Assembly (NCBI GenBank): GCA_029948255.1
Contig: JALIZF010001812.1
Location: 62,001 to 126,000, forward strand
Source: Telmatactis stephensoni
Taxonomy: Eukaryota; Cnidaria; Anthozoa; Actiniaria; Isophelliidae
Length of the DNA: 64,000 nt
Direction of reading: 5' to 3'
Below the pieces are notes generated by a model. That model ran no database searches. It had not been told where the DNA came from and saw only the letters and a list, made by a program, of their open reading frames with translations. The position numbers were made by a program, and so were the translations under genes. Shown piece after piece: positions 9,901 to 25,200 of the stretch; positions within the stretch are counted from its first letter, which is position 1, and every line of letters starts with the position of its first letter.

Positions 9901-12900
9901 CTAATTTGTGGAAGAAGAAGGTTAGGGTCATCTGATACACATTTATTCATTTTTTCATTCCTTCATTCATTCATTCATTCATTCATTCATTCATTCATTC
10001 ATACAGTTGGACAGTCTGTCATCCATTCACTTACTCATCCACTCATTTGTTCATCCATTCATCTGTTCATCCATCCATTCATTCAGTTTGTCATTGATCA
10101 GTTATTGACAGATCAAACTATTAAATAGTAAAATGTTTTTGTATTTAAATTTCAGACAATGTTGAGCATTTATTTAATGAAGTGGAGTACTTGCTACAGT
10201 CTCTTACAAGAAGAATGATCAAGTCAGAGATGGAAGACTTTGAATTGGTAACATGACTGTTTCTTTCCTTTTGAATTTTTATTTCTCCTTCATTCCTTTC
10301 ATTTTATTCCTTCCTTCCTCTCATCCCTCCAAAACCTATTTTTTTGCCTCATCCTTGCATCATCTCACTCTCTTTCTTCCTTGTTCCTTTTCTTTTCCAT
10401 TCACTTACTTGCACACTCTCCATCTCTCCTTTTCTTCCACACTGCCTCCCTTCTTCTCCCACATCCTCCTTCTATATATTTCATCCTTTATTTATATACA
10501 TTTGTTCTGCATTTCACTATATCTTTCAGGTTCTCATCCTTTTTATCTAATTTTTATTACTCCAAATGCAATCTTGTAGGATAAATCTGCAGACTTCTCT
10601 CCATCAACTAGTGTTGGAAACAAAAACAACATTCTAGCAAACCTGGTCCTTGGAATGTGCGAGGTAATATTAGCAATGATAACCTGGCATTGTGATCCTG
10701 TGACTTCTTTTTCATAAGATCTCATGTTGCCTTGCTTTTCTAGTTGCACTATTGCATTTGCTAATATTTGCTGATAAGTTATTAGATAGATGAGTTGACG
10801 ATATAAATTAACATAAAGATGATAATATGAGGAGGTAGCTTAAGAATGATTTATCAATTAGACAACAGAAAGCCGTGCACCCATGGCGTTGTAGATGCAT
10901 GAGAGAAAATATAAAGAAGGATTAACAAATGTAAGAGTGGCACAAGGCGTAGCTGAGTACGACTCGAGTTTGTTAAGAGTTCTTTATATTTTCTCAAGTG
11001 CATCTATAATGCAATGGGCAAGCGGCTCTCTGTTTTCTAATTGATTTATAACAGAGGCTAGAACATTAAAAATGGAGCCGTGCAGCCCATGGGGAAATAG
11101 TTCATAGATTTTTCAGCCAATCAGAGCACGCATTATATGTGTTGCCATCTTAAAAACGAATGATTTGAAAAAGGCAATGACGAAGATAGTGCATGTTCAG
11201 TGCAGCCCATGGGGAAATAGTTCATAGCTTTCTGGCCAATCAGAGTGCGCATAAGATTGTAGCTATGTAATAATAAGCTGTTAAGACACATTATAATCCA
11301 TCATGCTTACCACATCTTAATACTATATTTTTCAGCTTCTCCTTGAATTTACTTTTGTGGAAGGAGAATTCAGGTTTGGAACTTATAATTAATTTGCAAA
11401 ATAATAATTATACCTTATAACTTACCAAATCACCAAATATTCCTCTCTGAATTATCTAATCCTCTAAATGGTACATTTCAGCACACAGTCATTAGAAGAA
11501 GTGACTCAATTATTTGCTATGTATCATCAACTGGAAGAGATTTTAAAAGAAAAATCCCAAGTAGCAGGTAATTTAGCTGTGTATGATTTGATCTGATGAA
11601 ACTATGACTTCTATTGAAAATCTTCAAGGAGAATTAACTTATACAGTCATTGAACAGACATAAGTTATTTTCATTTATGAATGGAAACATATAGAGTGAA
11701 CTCTTGCCTTCAAACAGATGCCCCACTAAGATGGACACCTCTCTAAAATGACACCCATGACTTAGTCCCTTTCTGCCAATTATATATTTTATTTATTTTT
11801 ATTCTATTTAAACTACCTCTAAGATGGACACTTCTCTAAAATAGACACATTTTGCAGTTCTAATGGTGTCCCTCTTAGAGCCGGGAGTTTACCTTTTAGA
11901 CTATCATGTCAAGTAAAGAGACTGAAAATATCAGCCTCAGATAGGATTTGACCGATGTCCTATAATTCATGCATAGTTAGTTAATAGTCTAACCATGTCA
12001 CAGAGCTACTGGAGACCCATTGGCAAGGGAAGATCTTGCGTTAAGTGTGGTGAATGGTCGGCATCATGCAGCTTTGTGTGTCTGGAAGTCTCTATTTCCT
12101 GTCCTTTTATTATTCAACATGTATTCACTTTAATTAGCTTTTCTTATCATTCTCATTCAACTGTCTTCTAACTGACACTCCTCTGCAAGTAATAAATGCT
12201 TCCAGGTCTCACTTATTTATTGATTGGTTTGACAGCAGGGCTGACTGAAAGGAAAATTAAGGAACTTTTTGTATCTGTATTTTCATTTTATTATACAGTT
12301 GTGATGTAAATTTAACAAATAAGGTATCGTTTGAGGGCCAATATGGGATGGTAATACACTCTAGAAAACCAGTTTGCGTATTCAGCCCTGTATAATGTCA
12401 AGGCTTCAAACCAGTTTGAAGTGCGCACTGGTTTTCAAAAAGGACTGTTTCGATGATAAAAAATACTGTAAAAAAACAAAGCATAAATTAAAGCAATTGT
12501 ATAATAAATCCTTTATAATTAGACATTTTCTTGTGTATTATGGGCTGATATTTTACGGGTCCCGTGTGTATTTTGCCAAGCCTTTAGGCAAGTTCTAATA
12601 AGTGGTATTTATTTTCCTGATGATAGGTAAAAAGGGTCGTTCTTCAGGAAGTAAACAATCTCCCTCCACAAGCATGTTGTCCTTAGATTGTATTGCTCAA
12701 CTCTGTACAGCACTGTTTAGGTAGGTTTCATGTGAAATCTGTTGCATGGTAGACTACAACCATTTTCCCCTCCAGATTCAATAAGTATGAGTCTTTACAG
12801 TGACGATTAGAGTTAAATATACCTGGCCACTTGTGCATGTCTTCCAAAAATTCTTTGACAAATCTGGAGGGAAAATTGGGACAGCTCAAAGCCAAGTTCC

Positions 12901-15900
12901 ATTGTTTCATATCATTCTTCAATATTGATTTGAATTCATATTGATTGCTTTGTCAGTGATCTAACACCAAGCCATCAACAAGGTCTAATGCCACTCAGGT
13001 CCATTACTGATATTGTGAAGTATGTTCTAAATGTTGCACTACAGAAACTCAGACAGGTATCTCGATCAAAGGTTGAATTTTTCTTCATGGTCTTTAATTT
13101 AAAAATGAAATTCAGATTTTGATTTATTTCGAGATCAATGACATTGTTTTTGCATGGTTTAATTTCATCAGATTAGTGAAAGCGGTAGTTGTAGCGGACC
13201 AAGGGGTAAAAACAAGGATCATGTCTACAAACAGTGCTACATAATTGGAAGGTAGTTTTTTTGGGGATCTAAAACTGTTACTTGCAATCTGTTTTCCTCA
13301 ACCCTTCCCCATACCAATGTTATTGCTGTTTGGTTCAAAGGAGAAACATTTCTAAAATGTTGCAAATATGATAATTGGAATTTGAACTCATCCTTTATGG
13401 GTAGTGCAAATTCCTTTGAGTTGAACATCCTTAGGAACAGCTCGAAAAGGGAATTATCTTTAGTTTAGGGTAACAACTTCTAGGCAGCTGTGTTCCAGAT
13501 AAGAAACAGTTCTCAGGTTAAAACCTGAACAGAGATGCTGACTTACACAGCAACTAATTAGTGGAACGTTTTTTTAATAAAATTGGAATAATCATTTATT
13601 GTTGGCTGGGGAGGAATTATCAGGTCAGGAGAAATTTTTATTGTCAGCCGAGAAAGAATTGGCAAGCTAGGAAGGAATTGTCATTTTGGAGGAAATGTTA
13701 GCTGGGTATAAATTTTCAGGTGGGGAGGAGTGTGTTGATGAGGGTGTGGCTGGCTGGCATGTCTCCTTTTTATGGACTTTATTACTATATTATTTTATTC
13801 AATTTCTCTTTTAGAGCAATGTTGAAACATGTCCTAGGTGAAAGCTGCATCCATAATGACAACTCTAAAAAAGATAAGGTCAGTAGGAAACCTTTAGATT
13901 AGAGTAGATTTCGTATGCCTGGGAAAATGGCACGGTACGGTTACGGCAGGAATTTCGAATGTTTTTATGGACATTACGGTACTGATATGGTCACGGTACG
14001 GTACGGTCAGTTTCCCACTCATACGAAAATGACTCTATGGCCCTGTATATACACACAGTACAGCACTATTGATCCACTCATTGTGATTTATTTTATTTTA
14101 TTTATTCATTTTTTTCCTTTTATTGTGCGTAGGGCCCTTATTGACACCAGTACTATGTGCTGACTAGGCTACGCTGCTTAAATAACTGTATTTATGTTCA
14201 TGTAATAGTCCCCTTCACAGTTCTCTGCACCATCTTGAAAGGTAGCCATGCCTTTGCATCGAAGCGAGACGAACGGTGAGCTTGCAATAATAGAGACCTG
14301 GGAATAATTGTCCTAGGTGTTTATTTATTTTATTTATTTTTTATTTACTAAACTTTCACCAATTAAAACAACAAATAAAAATAAAATAATAAATAAAATA
14401 TAAAATAAATAATGGTGAGGGACACGCAACAGAGCTGGGCTCCAATTAAAGCGTGCCCTGAAAAAGGTATCTATCATTGCACGCTCACCGTTTGTCTCAC
14501 TTCGATACAAAGGCACGTCAAGATGGCGCAGGGAACTGTGAATGGGACTATTGGGCACAGAACTAACAATTGATGATCGTAATTATTTTGTTTTGCTTTT
14601 TTTTCATTCTAGAGTAAGAAACTGGGAAGCCTTTGTCTTGAGGGACTTTGTTTAGTGGTTAACATAGTTTGTTGTCACTACAAGGACAAGTTGTTACATT
14701 TTCTATCTATAATAGGTGAGGATGGTATATCACCTTTATTTTGCAATGTGCTTATGCAGGGATGGATCCAGGAGTATCCTTTAGGAGGGCTTGGGGCTAT
14801 AGAAATTGGAAACTGTCTAGAGGATATTTTAGAAAAGTATTGAGAAAAAAAGGGCCCAAAGCAGCGCTCGAAATAACAGCAGGTCAAGGGACAATGTCCT
14901 TCCAGATTTGCTTAATGACCGGCCAAATCTGATTTTGAAAGGATCGACAGATTGACTGGCTATATTTAGAGAGAAAAAATCAGATTAACAGAACATTTAA
15001 GTATTCATAGTTTTTGTCCTTCCAAAAATTAGTTATGACCTTCCAAAAATGTATTTTGAAGGACATGCTGTCCTGCATATGTCTGGTCGTTATTTCGAGC
15101 CCTGCCAAAGTCATCTCAGGATGGGATGGACACACCCTGCACCCCTCACCCCTCAAATCAACCCCTGTTGTGAGTGTCTCAGTGACAGAGTTTGGGTATA
15201 CATTAGAGTTCAAGTAGGAATTATTGGTGTGATAATGTTAAAGAAACATCACAATATAAGGAGCGTCTTCATCTGATGACTTTTCTCTTAACACCAGATT
15301 CAAGTGCAGAAAACAGATCAGATGAAAATGTCGATGAGCAGGATTCCATCTACTCAACTATAAAAATATTTCAGGTAAATAATGAAGCTTTCATTTCTTG
15401 ACATTGCATGATCCAGTCAGTTATCCATTCATCCTTGCATTTAAATTCATTTAGGATTTGCTCATGATTTATTAATATTTTTTGTCTTTTATGATCTGTT
15501 CATTCATTTGGTAATATTATGTGGAATAGTGTACTGAATCACCTGTCAGACAACGTGTACAAACATTTGAGATTTAATGTACAAAACTGTTACATTTACA
15601 TTTAGCTACATTTAATTTCATTTTCAGAAAGTAATAGGGAGTGTAGTTTCAAGTGACATACAAGACAGTGATATCAGCGTCAAGGACACACAGACACTGG
15701 TTCATGTGATATCTATCTTAGGCAGTCACCTTGATCCTGATGGCCAGCAGGTAAAAAGAGGACAAATCTTTGTTCAGTACCAGCAAACAGTTTGAGGGCA
15801 AGGCTGGATTTAGAAAAAATATGTGAAGGATTTACCATGAAAATGACCTAAGTGACTTTTTTATGGATGTCGAGGTATTGATTTTTTAAGCATAGGAAAG

Positions 15901-18900
15901 TTAATTAAACATCTTTTATACCATTGAATAAAAATCATCAAAAAAGTCACTTAGGCCGTTTTCACAGAGAACCCTTCAAGTGTACAAGTGTACAAGAAGT
16001 TTCATCTTGATATCAATGGACCCATGGTTTGCAGGAATTTAATCATAATGCCTGAAGATAATAAAAAATTTTGCCAGAGCTTATACATAAGGCACATACC
16101 AGTGGCCAGTGGGCATCCATTACTAGTAGGCAGCATCCTTGCTCGTGTTAACTGAATCGCTGTTACTTCTTATTCTTGTAGTTTGCACATCTTCAAGCCT
16201 GGGCTCACAAGATTTGTAAAGAACACAATGTTGGTAAGAGATAATTGTTTTCTGTAGAATAAGTGACAGTTAATCCATTGCTAGCAGTCCTGACACTTCA
16301 ACACACCAGGAAATATGTATAATATATAGTCAAGACTTTAAGCAGAGCTCTTATTTAAGTTATTTTTATTGAGATCAGTTTGGAATTTAAGCTTTTTTTC
16401 AATTTGTGTATGTTATTAGTGGGTGAGTGCACTGATATTCATATTGTTAAACATTTTAACACACACTAAAAGGCAGGTGAGCAACAACACTATAAGCAGG
16501 CATGCTGTGTGACAAATAATTAGTTTCTTTGCTGCTTTCTTTGATTAAGCAATATAAAATGCGCGCGCATGTCTCTATACTGTGATATAAACATGATGGA
16601 AGATGTAGAGCAAGAGAAAAGCAAGATTAGGAACACGAGGCGTAGCCGAGTGTTTCTCTTGCTTTTCGAGTGCTGTACATCTTACATCGTGTTTATATCA
16701 CAGAACAGAGACATAAGCGATCGTTTTATATTGCTTTTATAAAATATTTTCGACATTTTTTGAGCAAGCCATGTCCCTGACCTCTGATATAAACATGGTA
16801 GCCAGCCAATCAGCACGCGCGTTATATCTCAAATATTTTATAATGATTGATATTGATATAATTATACATTGCGTTCCACAGATGACCTCACATTATCTAA
16901 ATCACTTGTATCATTGCTCTTTTCACTGACTTTCCAATGCAAGACAGGGACCTCACTTGTAAGTAGACCTCGATCATTTCCATGCTTTAAGGCAGACCCA
17001 TTTTATTGTCTGACATTACTTTGTTGCAGATCCGTGAAATGGCTCAAGACATCCATAGCCAGTTAGGAGATATAGATGAGGTGAGTAAAAAATCAAACAG
17101 GAGGACCTTCCTTCCATTTTGTAAGATTCCCAAGAATTGAACCCATCTTCTTTATTTACTGACTTCTACACAACAAAAAAATGGACACATTCATTGGCCA
17201 TTTCATCTCACAGAAAGCATCATCACTACGCATGAAATCGTGCATGCATCATGCATCATCACTACGCATGGAGCCATAGTGATTTCATACATCACCTCCC
17301 AGGAGCTCCCTGAAAGTGGACACCCACTTGGCTTGTATGGCAGATACCTCTCAAAATTAGACAGAAACTTCTGCCTTGTTTCAGCCAAACTGTTCTTCAT
17401 TTTCATTTTCATCTATTCCTAACTTCTCGCCCATAATTCATAACTCACTATAAAACCTCCAAACTAGTCTGTTTCTTTGTTTTAAGGAAATTGAAGTAGA
17501 AGATCGCACTCACTATGCAATAGTGAACCTAAGGACAGCTGCACCCACTATTATTGTGAGTACACAAAGTGGCCCCGCAATAACATGTTACCGACAGTGT
17601 CTGTTTACAGTCAGGAGGAAGTGTAGCTCAGTTGGTTAGTGTGCGGCTTTCCGATGCAAGAGGTCCCGAGTTCAATTCTCTGTCGGAACTGTTCTTAGTT
17701 TCAATGTAACCTGGCGGAAAACGCACGTCCGAGCGAGCCTGCCGGTTAAGAAATTAAGAGGGGATTTTTTTCAAGTTTGAGCAGTGAACGACAAAAACTC
17801 CTGAGTTGAAGAATAGTTGTTGTACAAATCTAAAATCATTTCTGTCGGAAAGTTTAAGTTGTTTGTAAGTAGTTTTGGCCAATGAAAGTTAAATCAAAGT
17901 GTTAATCCAAAGCGAAAATTTGGATCAAAAATGAGGTTTAGGCCTTCATTTGCTCATTTGCTCATTTTCTGTATGTTTTCCTTATATTCAGCTTGAAAAA
18001 GCTTAATCCTAACACAACTTCAAGAAAAAGTCTTTGTACATGCAGTTCAAAAATCTGTTTCAAACAGGTATTTTATCTTGGCACATCAGTTTTTAACTGG
18101 TAGGAAAAGGATTTGAGTGTTAATCCAGAACGAAAATTTGGTTTAAAACTCGCACGAAAGTCTAGTTTTTGGCGCTTTTCGCCATTATTGCTCGTCATTG
18201 AAAAAAATCTCCTCTTAATACATAAAACGCGAGACGACTCGAGCGGTAGAACTATGAAAATGGGGTTCTGACACCAGCCAGGGATGGCACGAAAACAACA
18301 ACTTAACAAATGCGATGCGCGAGGAACAAATACTAGATGCAAGGAGTGGACTTACAATGAATTTATTTACAACTCGAATAAAATGTAATAGGAAGACATG
18401 CTATTTACAATACTACATTGATTACAATTAAATATAACGATAGAAAAGTATGTTATTTTAACGATCTAGGAAAACTGGTTATCTTAAAACGATGCGCTTC
18501 CTAAATAAAGAGGGAAAGAAAAGGAAAGGAACACAGAACTAGACATAGCACTACAGAGGTACGGGTCCTCCGGGGAGCAAACCTCATTTCAGCTCTGGTT
18601 CACAGAACAGTCGTCCACCAAGCGAACTCCAAACAAATCCATGGTCTAACTCCGATTTGACTCCAGTTTAACTCCTGTTTGACTCCGATTTAACTGTTGT
18701 ATGCTAGCATATTTATATCTGTTGAGGCTATAAACGTACGTGCATACTAATTGGCTTAGGAGGATATGACCTAAATGTCACACCTAGATTAGACAGATCA
18801 CAACAGGATGACTTAAGGTCGTGCCTTGAATGTAACCTTATTAGAACGGAAATATGTTACATTACTGCAACAGAACGTGATTTGTAAACGATTTTCTAAG

Positions 18901-21900
18901 CTAATTTGTGGTTCCGTAACTTTAACGATAAAATAAGTAAATGATAAACTGTAGGATGTCCACGCAGCTCACGTATCTTACATGTATGCATGGCGTTGCG
19001 TTACTACAAACGTCACTAACGTATTAAATTACAATCTAAATCTTTGTACGAAACGATAAAATGATAAATATTACTAGTTCCTTCTAGAAATACTCAAGAA
19101 CGTTGAAAAAGAAGTAAAATAATTAACTAAAATGCTTTGTCAATTTGAGGTCAAAGTGACCCTGTCACATCAATTCATTTCTTATTCTTTTCAACAGCTT
19201 ATTGTCATTGGTCAAATTGACAAAATTCTCGATGAAATTGACTGGACACTGTCCAAAATACGTTCCGAAGTGGCCATCACATCTGCTGCTCCTTCAAGTA
19301 GGTCTACATTATGTAAGTAACCTTTAAAAAGGAATAATATTGATCTGATGTCTGATTGTTTATTCCCATAGGTGATAAGTTACCTGATTCCCCTGATAGT
19401 ACTCAAAGAGCATCATTAGAGACTTCTGTTTGTGCACGTTTAACTGGTATAGTTATGGCTTTTCATGAAATTAGCCAATCAGCTTTGCCTGAAGGTCCAT
19501 CCACTGAGAATGTTGTAAAGGTATCATTAAGTTGTCATTAGTACATCATCACAATAAGAAGTTGTTGATCAAACCCTGGATTCTCCTTTAAAAATTAAAG
19601 ATCTCTGAAAAGCGAACTTCTAATTTGATTATGATTTCATGATTAACCCTTCAGTGTTGTAGGATGATTCCAATGATGCTTCAGTGACATTAATCATAGG
19701 TTACCGCCGTTTTCAATGAAATGTGACTACCTACACATCAACATTGTAGATTGCACTTTGCATTAGACATACATCAATATTCTTTACCTCTCAATAAATG
19801 CACATTTTACGAGATACATCGATTGGCTATCATTGAATTGCAAAAATTTAAAAGATGCTTTTTTTGAATTTTGGAAGTTAGGAAAGGTTTAGTTCACAGT
19901 GGGTTTTGAGTCTTTTGAGAATGATTGAAGGCCGTGTAATGCAAAGTGCAGACTACAATGTTGATGTCTAGGTAGTCGCGTTTCATCGAAAATGGCGGTA
20001 ATAATTGGTAATAATTTGGAGAGCATAGCCAAAAGACTAAGACATGAATGTCATGTAATATGATGGGCTGCTCCACATTTTGGCAATTTTTAGACCATCA
20101 GCCCATTGCAGGTGCTGAAGTTTTGTAAATATATAGCTATTTCAATAAAGGTTGATGGGGCGAACGGTGAATGGCAATTGGCAATTGGTGATTGCATGAC
20201 TGAAAGGAGCTGTGGTCACGCTATTAGACTGCTATCCAGCATGGAAATATAAATCGCCTATCAACCACTTTGTCCAATAAGGTCTTTACTGCATGGTACC
20301 AGCATTACTTGGGTATTTAATTAATGAAAATGAAGCAATTCTTGTTACCCCAAATTTCCTTTCAGTCGTGCAATCACCAATCGCCGCTGATTGCCATTTG
20401 CCATTTGTCCCATTAACCTCTTATGAAATAGCTATATATTTGCCATGCATTTTACTTCGGCACACCCTGACAACATTGTTTGAATTGAGTTTTAAAAATT
20501 GCTTGAATGCAGGTCAACATGTCACATATAGCTGCTGGAGGTTATATGAGGTCACGCACAGAGCTGCAGACTCTGTTGTCTTCTCTTGTAGTCATATATT
20601 TATGTGATTGCAAACAATTGTGATGTTTGATTGACTGCGATCATCAACATTAGCTAATGTCTGCAACTATTTCTACTCTGCATCATTCCTAATAATTACC
20701 ACTGATCAGTCCCACCAACTAAAATAAACCACTGCATTCACTGCCAGCATAAGCATTATTGTCAACACCTCTATCATCGACTATCAACCTTTAATCATCA
20801 TCGTCATCAACCTTTAATTTGATCAATATAATCATTTTGAGGATTATCAGCCAACCCTACTTTCAATCACTATCATTGCTTGCATCATGATGATGATGAT
20901 GATGATGATGACAAGGATGATGATTGTTTGGTACATGTGACAGTTTGGTACAAGTGGCATTATCAGCAAACCCTACCACCACTTTCAATCACCATCAATC
21001 ATTCCATGCTTGCATTATGATGATGATGATGATTGTTGTGGTAAGTGACAGTCTAAGTGAAAGGTGATATTGATGGTGAGAATAATGCTTATTGAAAATG
21101 CCTGATAAATTAACTGATAAACTTGTTTTACATAATTTACTAGGTACTTACAAAACTGTATGTAACTCTTGCTGCATGTGGAAAATATGTAAGTAATGAG
21201 CACAGTATATCAATATTGTAGCAAGAAAGAAACTGCAATATTATTGACTGAATCATCTTTAATTTGCAATCTACTGCTCTGTGCAATGTATACAGTGAAA
21301 TCTGTCTTAGACACCCTGTGGCGGATCCAGGGGAGGGGCTTGGGGAACCAGTGCCCCCTCCTTTCAGTTGGGTCAATTTTTTTTTCCTCTTGAGAAAATA
21401 GCCCACTCCCAAAAATTGGCTCTTTTAATCTCGATGGTGCCCTTCCCTTTCTAAATGTCTAGATCCGCCGCTGACACCATTTGAAACATGTTTGCCTGAG
21501 CTATTGAATGACAGGCCTTATTTTAAAACACTAATTGCCTTTCAACAATCAAGCCCTATACTAGCCTTCATTATGGCAATTACTGTGTTTACTCGAATAA
21601 GTGCCGTGGCACTTATTAAATTTTTCATGTCTAAAATGGGGCGCTTATTCGGGGGAGGCACTTATTTGAGGGAGGCGCTTATTCAGCGGGAGGAAACGCG
21701 TACACAACTGTCAAAGTATGCTTTCCTCTTAATATCAATAATATCAATGTTATACTACTACAACAATACTGGTATTAGTATACTATAACGAGGTGCGAGG
21801 CGCTTATTCGGGGAGGCGCTTATTAATTTTTTTTTTGGCCAAAGGGGGTGCTTATTCGGGGGAGGGGCTTATTCGGGGGAGGCGCTTATTAATTTTTTTT

Positions 21901-22226
21901 TGGCCAAAGGGGGCGGTTATTCGGGGGAGGAGCTTATTCGAGTAAATACGGTACACACACTACTGGGTTAAGTGGTTTACTAGCTATATTGTCTGTACAC
22001 TGCTTTAGGACTCAATGTTGTTGTACACTTTGCCAATGACATGATGACAAAAGAAATGTTGGGTGTTAATAGAGCGGTTTTCATTTGACCATGAAGGAAT
22101 AGACAAACTAATAGTTGGTAGCAGACTCTAAAGCCATTGTTTTCTTTTGTTTCTTATCGACTACTACAAACTAAATATTCATTTTTCTTCCATAGTCAAA
22201 TGAAAATCACTCTAATAATAATAATA

Positions 22227-22275
<49 letters not shown>

Positions 22276-25200
22276 GTATTAGATTAACTTTAGATATAAT
22301 ATTAAGAAGAAAAACCAACCCAGCAAAGTTACGACGTTTTGACATATTATAATTATTATTATCAGATGTATCCATTTTATGTTTGAGCCAACAGTATTGT
22401 TGGTAGTGTTTGCACAGACCTAACATAGTTTGTTTTGTTTTTTTATCTAGTATATGACCCTGTATAACCAACGTCTTGGACATTTGCCTCACAAGTTTGA
22501 GAAATTGGTAAGACCATAAATTGTTGGATTATTACTTGAAAATAGATTGTTCCCTTGTTGGATTATTGGTCTGCCTAGACCAGAGTTTGTATTTTAAGTG
22601 TGAAACCTAAGGTACCAACATAGAATACAGTCATGGCTAAGATAGTAATGAGCATACAGCTTGTAAAAGTTTAGAATAATGACAAACCAACTCCTATGTT
22701 GGTCAACTGTTGGCTTATTGTCAGGCGACAGTTGACACAGTCCACCAACAGTTGGCCAACAAGTTGCCAACAGATTTCCTGCCAATAAATCACTGACAGA
22801 TTACTAACAAATGGCCAGCAAACTGACAAATGGCAAATAAACTGCCAGCAAATGGCCAGCAAACTGCCTTACAGTTGGCTGACAAGGGATTTGCTACATT
22901 ATTTTATACTTTCACTCATTCTCTACTTTCACATTCCCCATAATGCCCTCTGTTTTTGGGGGGTAGTTATTGTAATTCAAATGTATTTGATTTTAATAAC
23001 AACTGATTTGATTAGCATTACAATAACTACCCCCCAAAAAACAGAGGCATTATGGGGAATGTGAAAGTAGAGTTATACTCCCACTGAGAAGCCCACAATA
23101 GGATCCTGAGCCAATCAGAATTTGAGGTTACAATATTATTAATAGTACAGGAGCAAGGATGGCACAGTTGGTTAGTGTGCAGCTTTCAGTGCAAGAGGTC
23201 CCGAGTTTCTCACATCCTTATTTTAACTTCTTTCCTTTCCGTGTAGCTTGAAGTAGCTTTAAATACCCTTAAAACTGAGCACTGATGGAGAGAGGGGTAC
23301 AGTGAGTGCACCGTCAGCTTCCTGGGAGACCAGTTTCTAGCTTTGCTTCTAGTTGATGGAACTTCCAACATTAAATATATAGTGCTTTACCTTTTTTTAC
23401 CAGATGGGTGCAACGAAAATATATTGTAGCATTCCATTTTCCACTCTTATGTTGTTTCATATTGCAGATATAATGTACATCATCTACCATATTGTTACCA
23501 CTATAATAATTGCTGTAATTTGATAATGTTTGTTTTGTAGGTCAAATTAACAGGAACTCACCTATCTCAACAAGTCTATGCTATGATAACCTACATACAA
23601 GCTGTACAAACACAGTCATTACAAGAAACTTTAGCCAAGGGTAAAGGGAAGGATAGAAAGAAGGCACAAAACATGGCTGGAAAGGTAACTATCCTTGTTC
23701 TTCTTGGATTGAGCAGTATTCATATAGAGCAGATTTCGTATGAGTGTGAAACGGACTGCGCCGTGTCGTGGCCGTGACAGTGCCGTAATGTCTATAAAAA
23801 CATTCGAGATTCCTGCCACAACCGTGCTGTGACTGTGCAGTGCTGTTTTCACACTCATACGAAATCTACTCTAAGTGTTAAAGCAAACCATGCTATGCCA
23901 TGATCTTTTCAATAACTGTGATGTCGATAAAATCATTTAAAATTCCTGTTGTAACTTTAGTTCAGGGACCATGGAGCGCCTTGAAAAGTGGAGGGGCTAG
24001 CATTTGAATATAAAGTAGACTACCCAGTCAAAAATGTTTTCAAACAGAACATTTGACTAGGTAGCACAGAAAGTGGGGAGCCCTCTGTGGTCCTGGGTTT
24101 GATTCCCGGACGGTGCATCATGTAACTTGAGTTTGTTAGTTTGTTCTCTTCCTTGTTAATTGAGTTTTATTTTTTCTCCGGTTCCTCTGGTTTTCCTCCC
24201 TCAGTCAAAACGAACTAGGGAGCTGAGAGTTGTATGCATAGAATATTAGAATGTAGTGGTAGTGTGTGTGAGAGTGCAGTGTCCCCCAAATAGTTCACAA
24301 GTGCTAGATGACTTTGGACACTTAAATCAACAGTTAATATATATTTATTTATTTCACTTGTTTTTCATTTTAGGCAAAAGTGCTGAAGGAAATGAAATCG
24401 ATGCCTAACTTGATTTATGCCATTGAACATTATGAAAAGTTTCTTATCCAACTGACCAAGAAATCAAAAGTAAGTATCCAACTGCTTGATCTCCAATAGA
24501 ATTCGTTTCAGCATTAAGTTGATTGCCTAAATCCTCAAATATCAATAAACGTCTATACAGCCACCTAAAGCTGTTCCCAGTGGGTGGGCAGTAGGAGGGG
24601 GAGGGGCTGTCCATTAAGGTGTGGTCTAGTCTAGCTGTGCCTTTCAGCTGACTGAACAAGTGAATGTATATTTTGTTGATTGTATGCTTTTAATCAAATA
24701 ACCAGGGTTTTTGTAGTTTTTCTTCAATTTCATTTCCACTTCCTAATCCTCTCCAAGTGCCACTACAGAGCTGGTTACAGCACATCCCACACTGTATGTC
24801 TATACAATACTCTTTCCCCCCCCCTTTTGACCATTCTTTTTCATCTTTTCAAACAATGTTAGAAGGCCTTTAAGGTTAATCGTAGCCTGTTATTGCATAG
24901 GGAGTGAATTGCTACTAATTTGCACAATGCTGCTTTCATTTAGATTGACCTGATGCAACACTTTAAACGAAGCACAGCCAGAGATTTCCGTATCAATGGT
25001 GCAACTTTAGAGGCAGCTCTTAGAGAGGATTTAAGTGAAGAGGAAGAAGAGGTAGGTGTTCACAATTTATTGTTTTTTATCTTGCAGGAGCTCATAAGCT
25101 CATAAGTTACCATAAAGTACAGACTCAGTAATGTACTGGTGGTTCCATAATGTCTGGTTATTGCTTCTCTTATGTTGCTAGTACGTATGCTTAAATGCCC

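Noticed and set aside
10253..10579. 108-codon Ser/Phe/Leu-rich frame
   Set aside because: It is a pyrimidine-rich FANCI intron overlapping the next acceptor, with low-complexity translation.
17611..17700. Possible tRNA gene
   Set aside because: It has A and B boxes but no acceptor-stem pairing and no full cloverleaf. Related damaged copies elsewhere mark it as a SINE.
20885..21035. GAT repeats as an origin or regulatory site
   Set aside because: Plain microsatellites with no other supporting feature.
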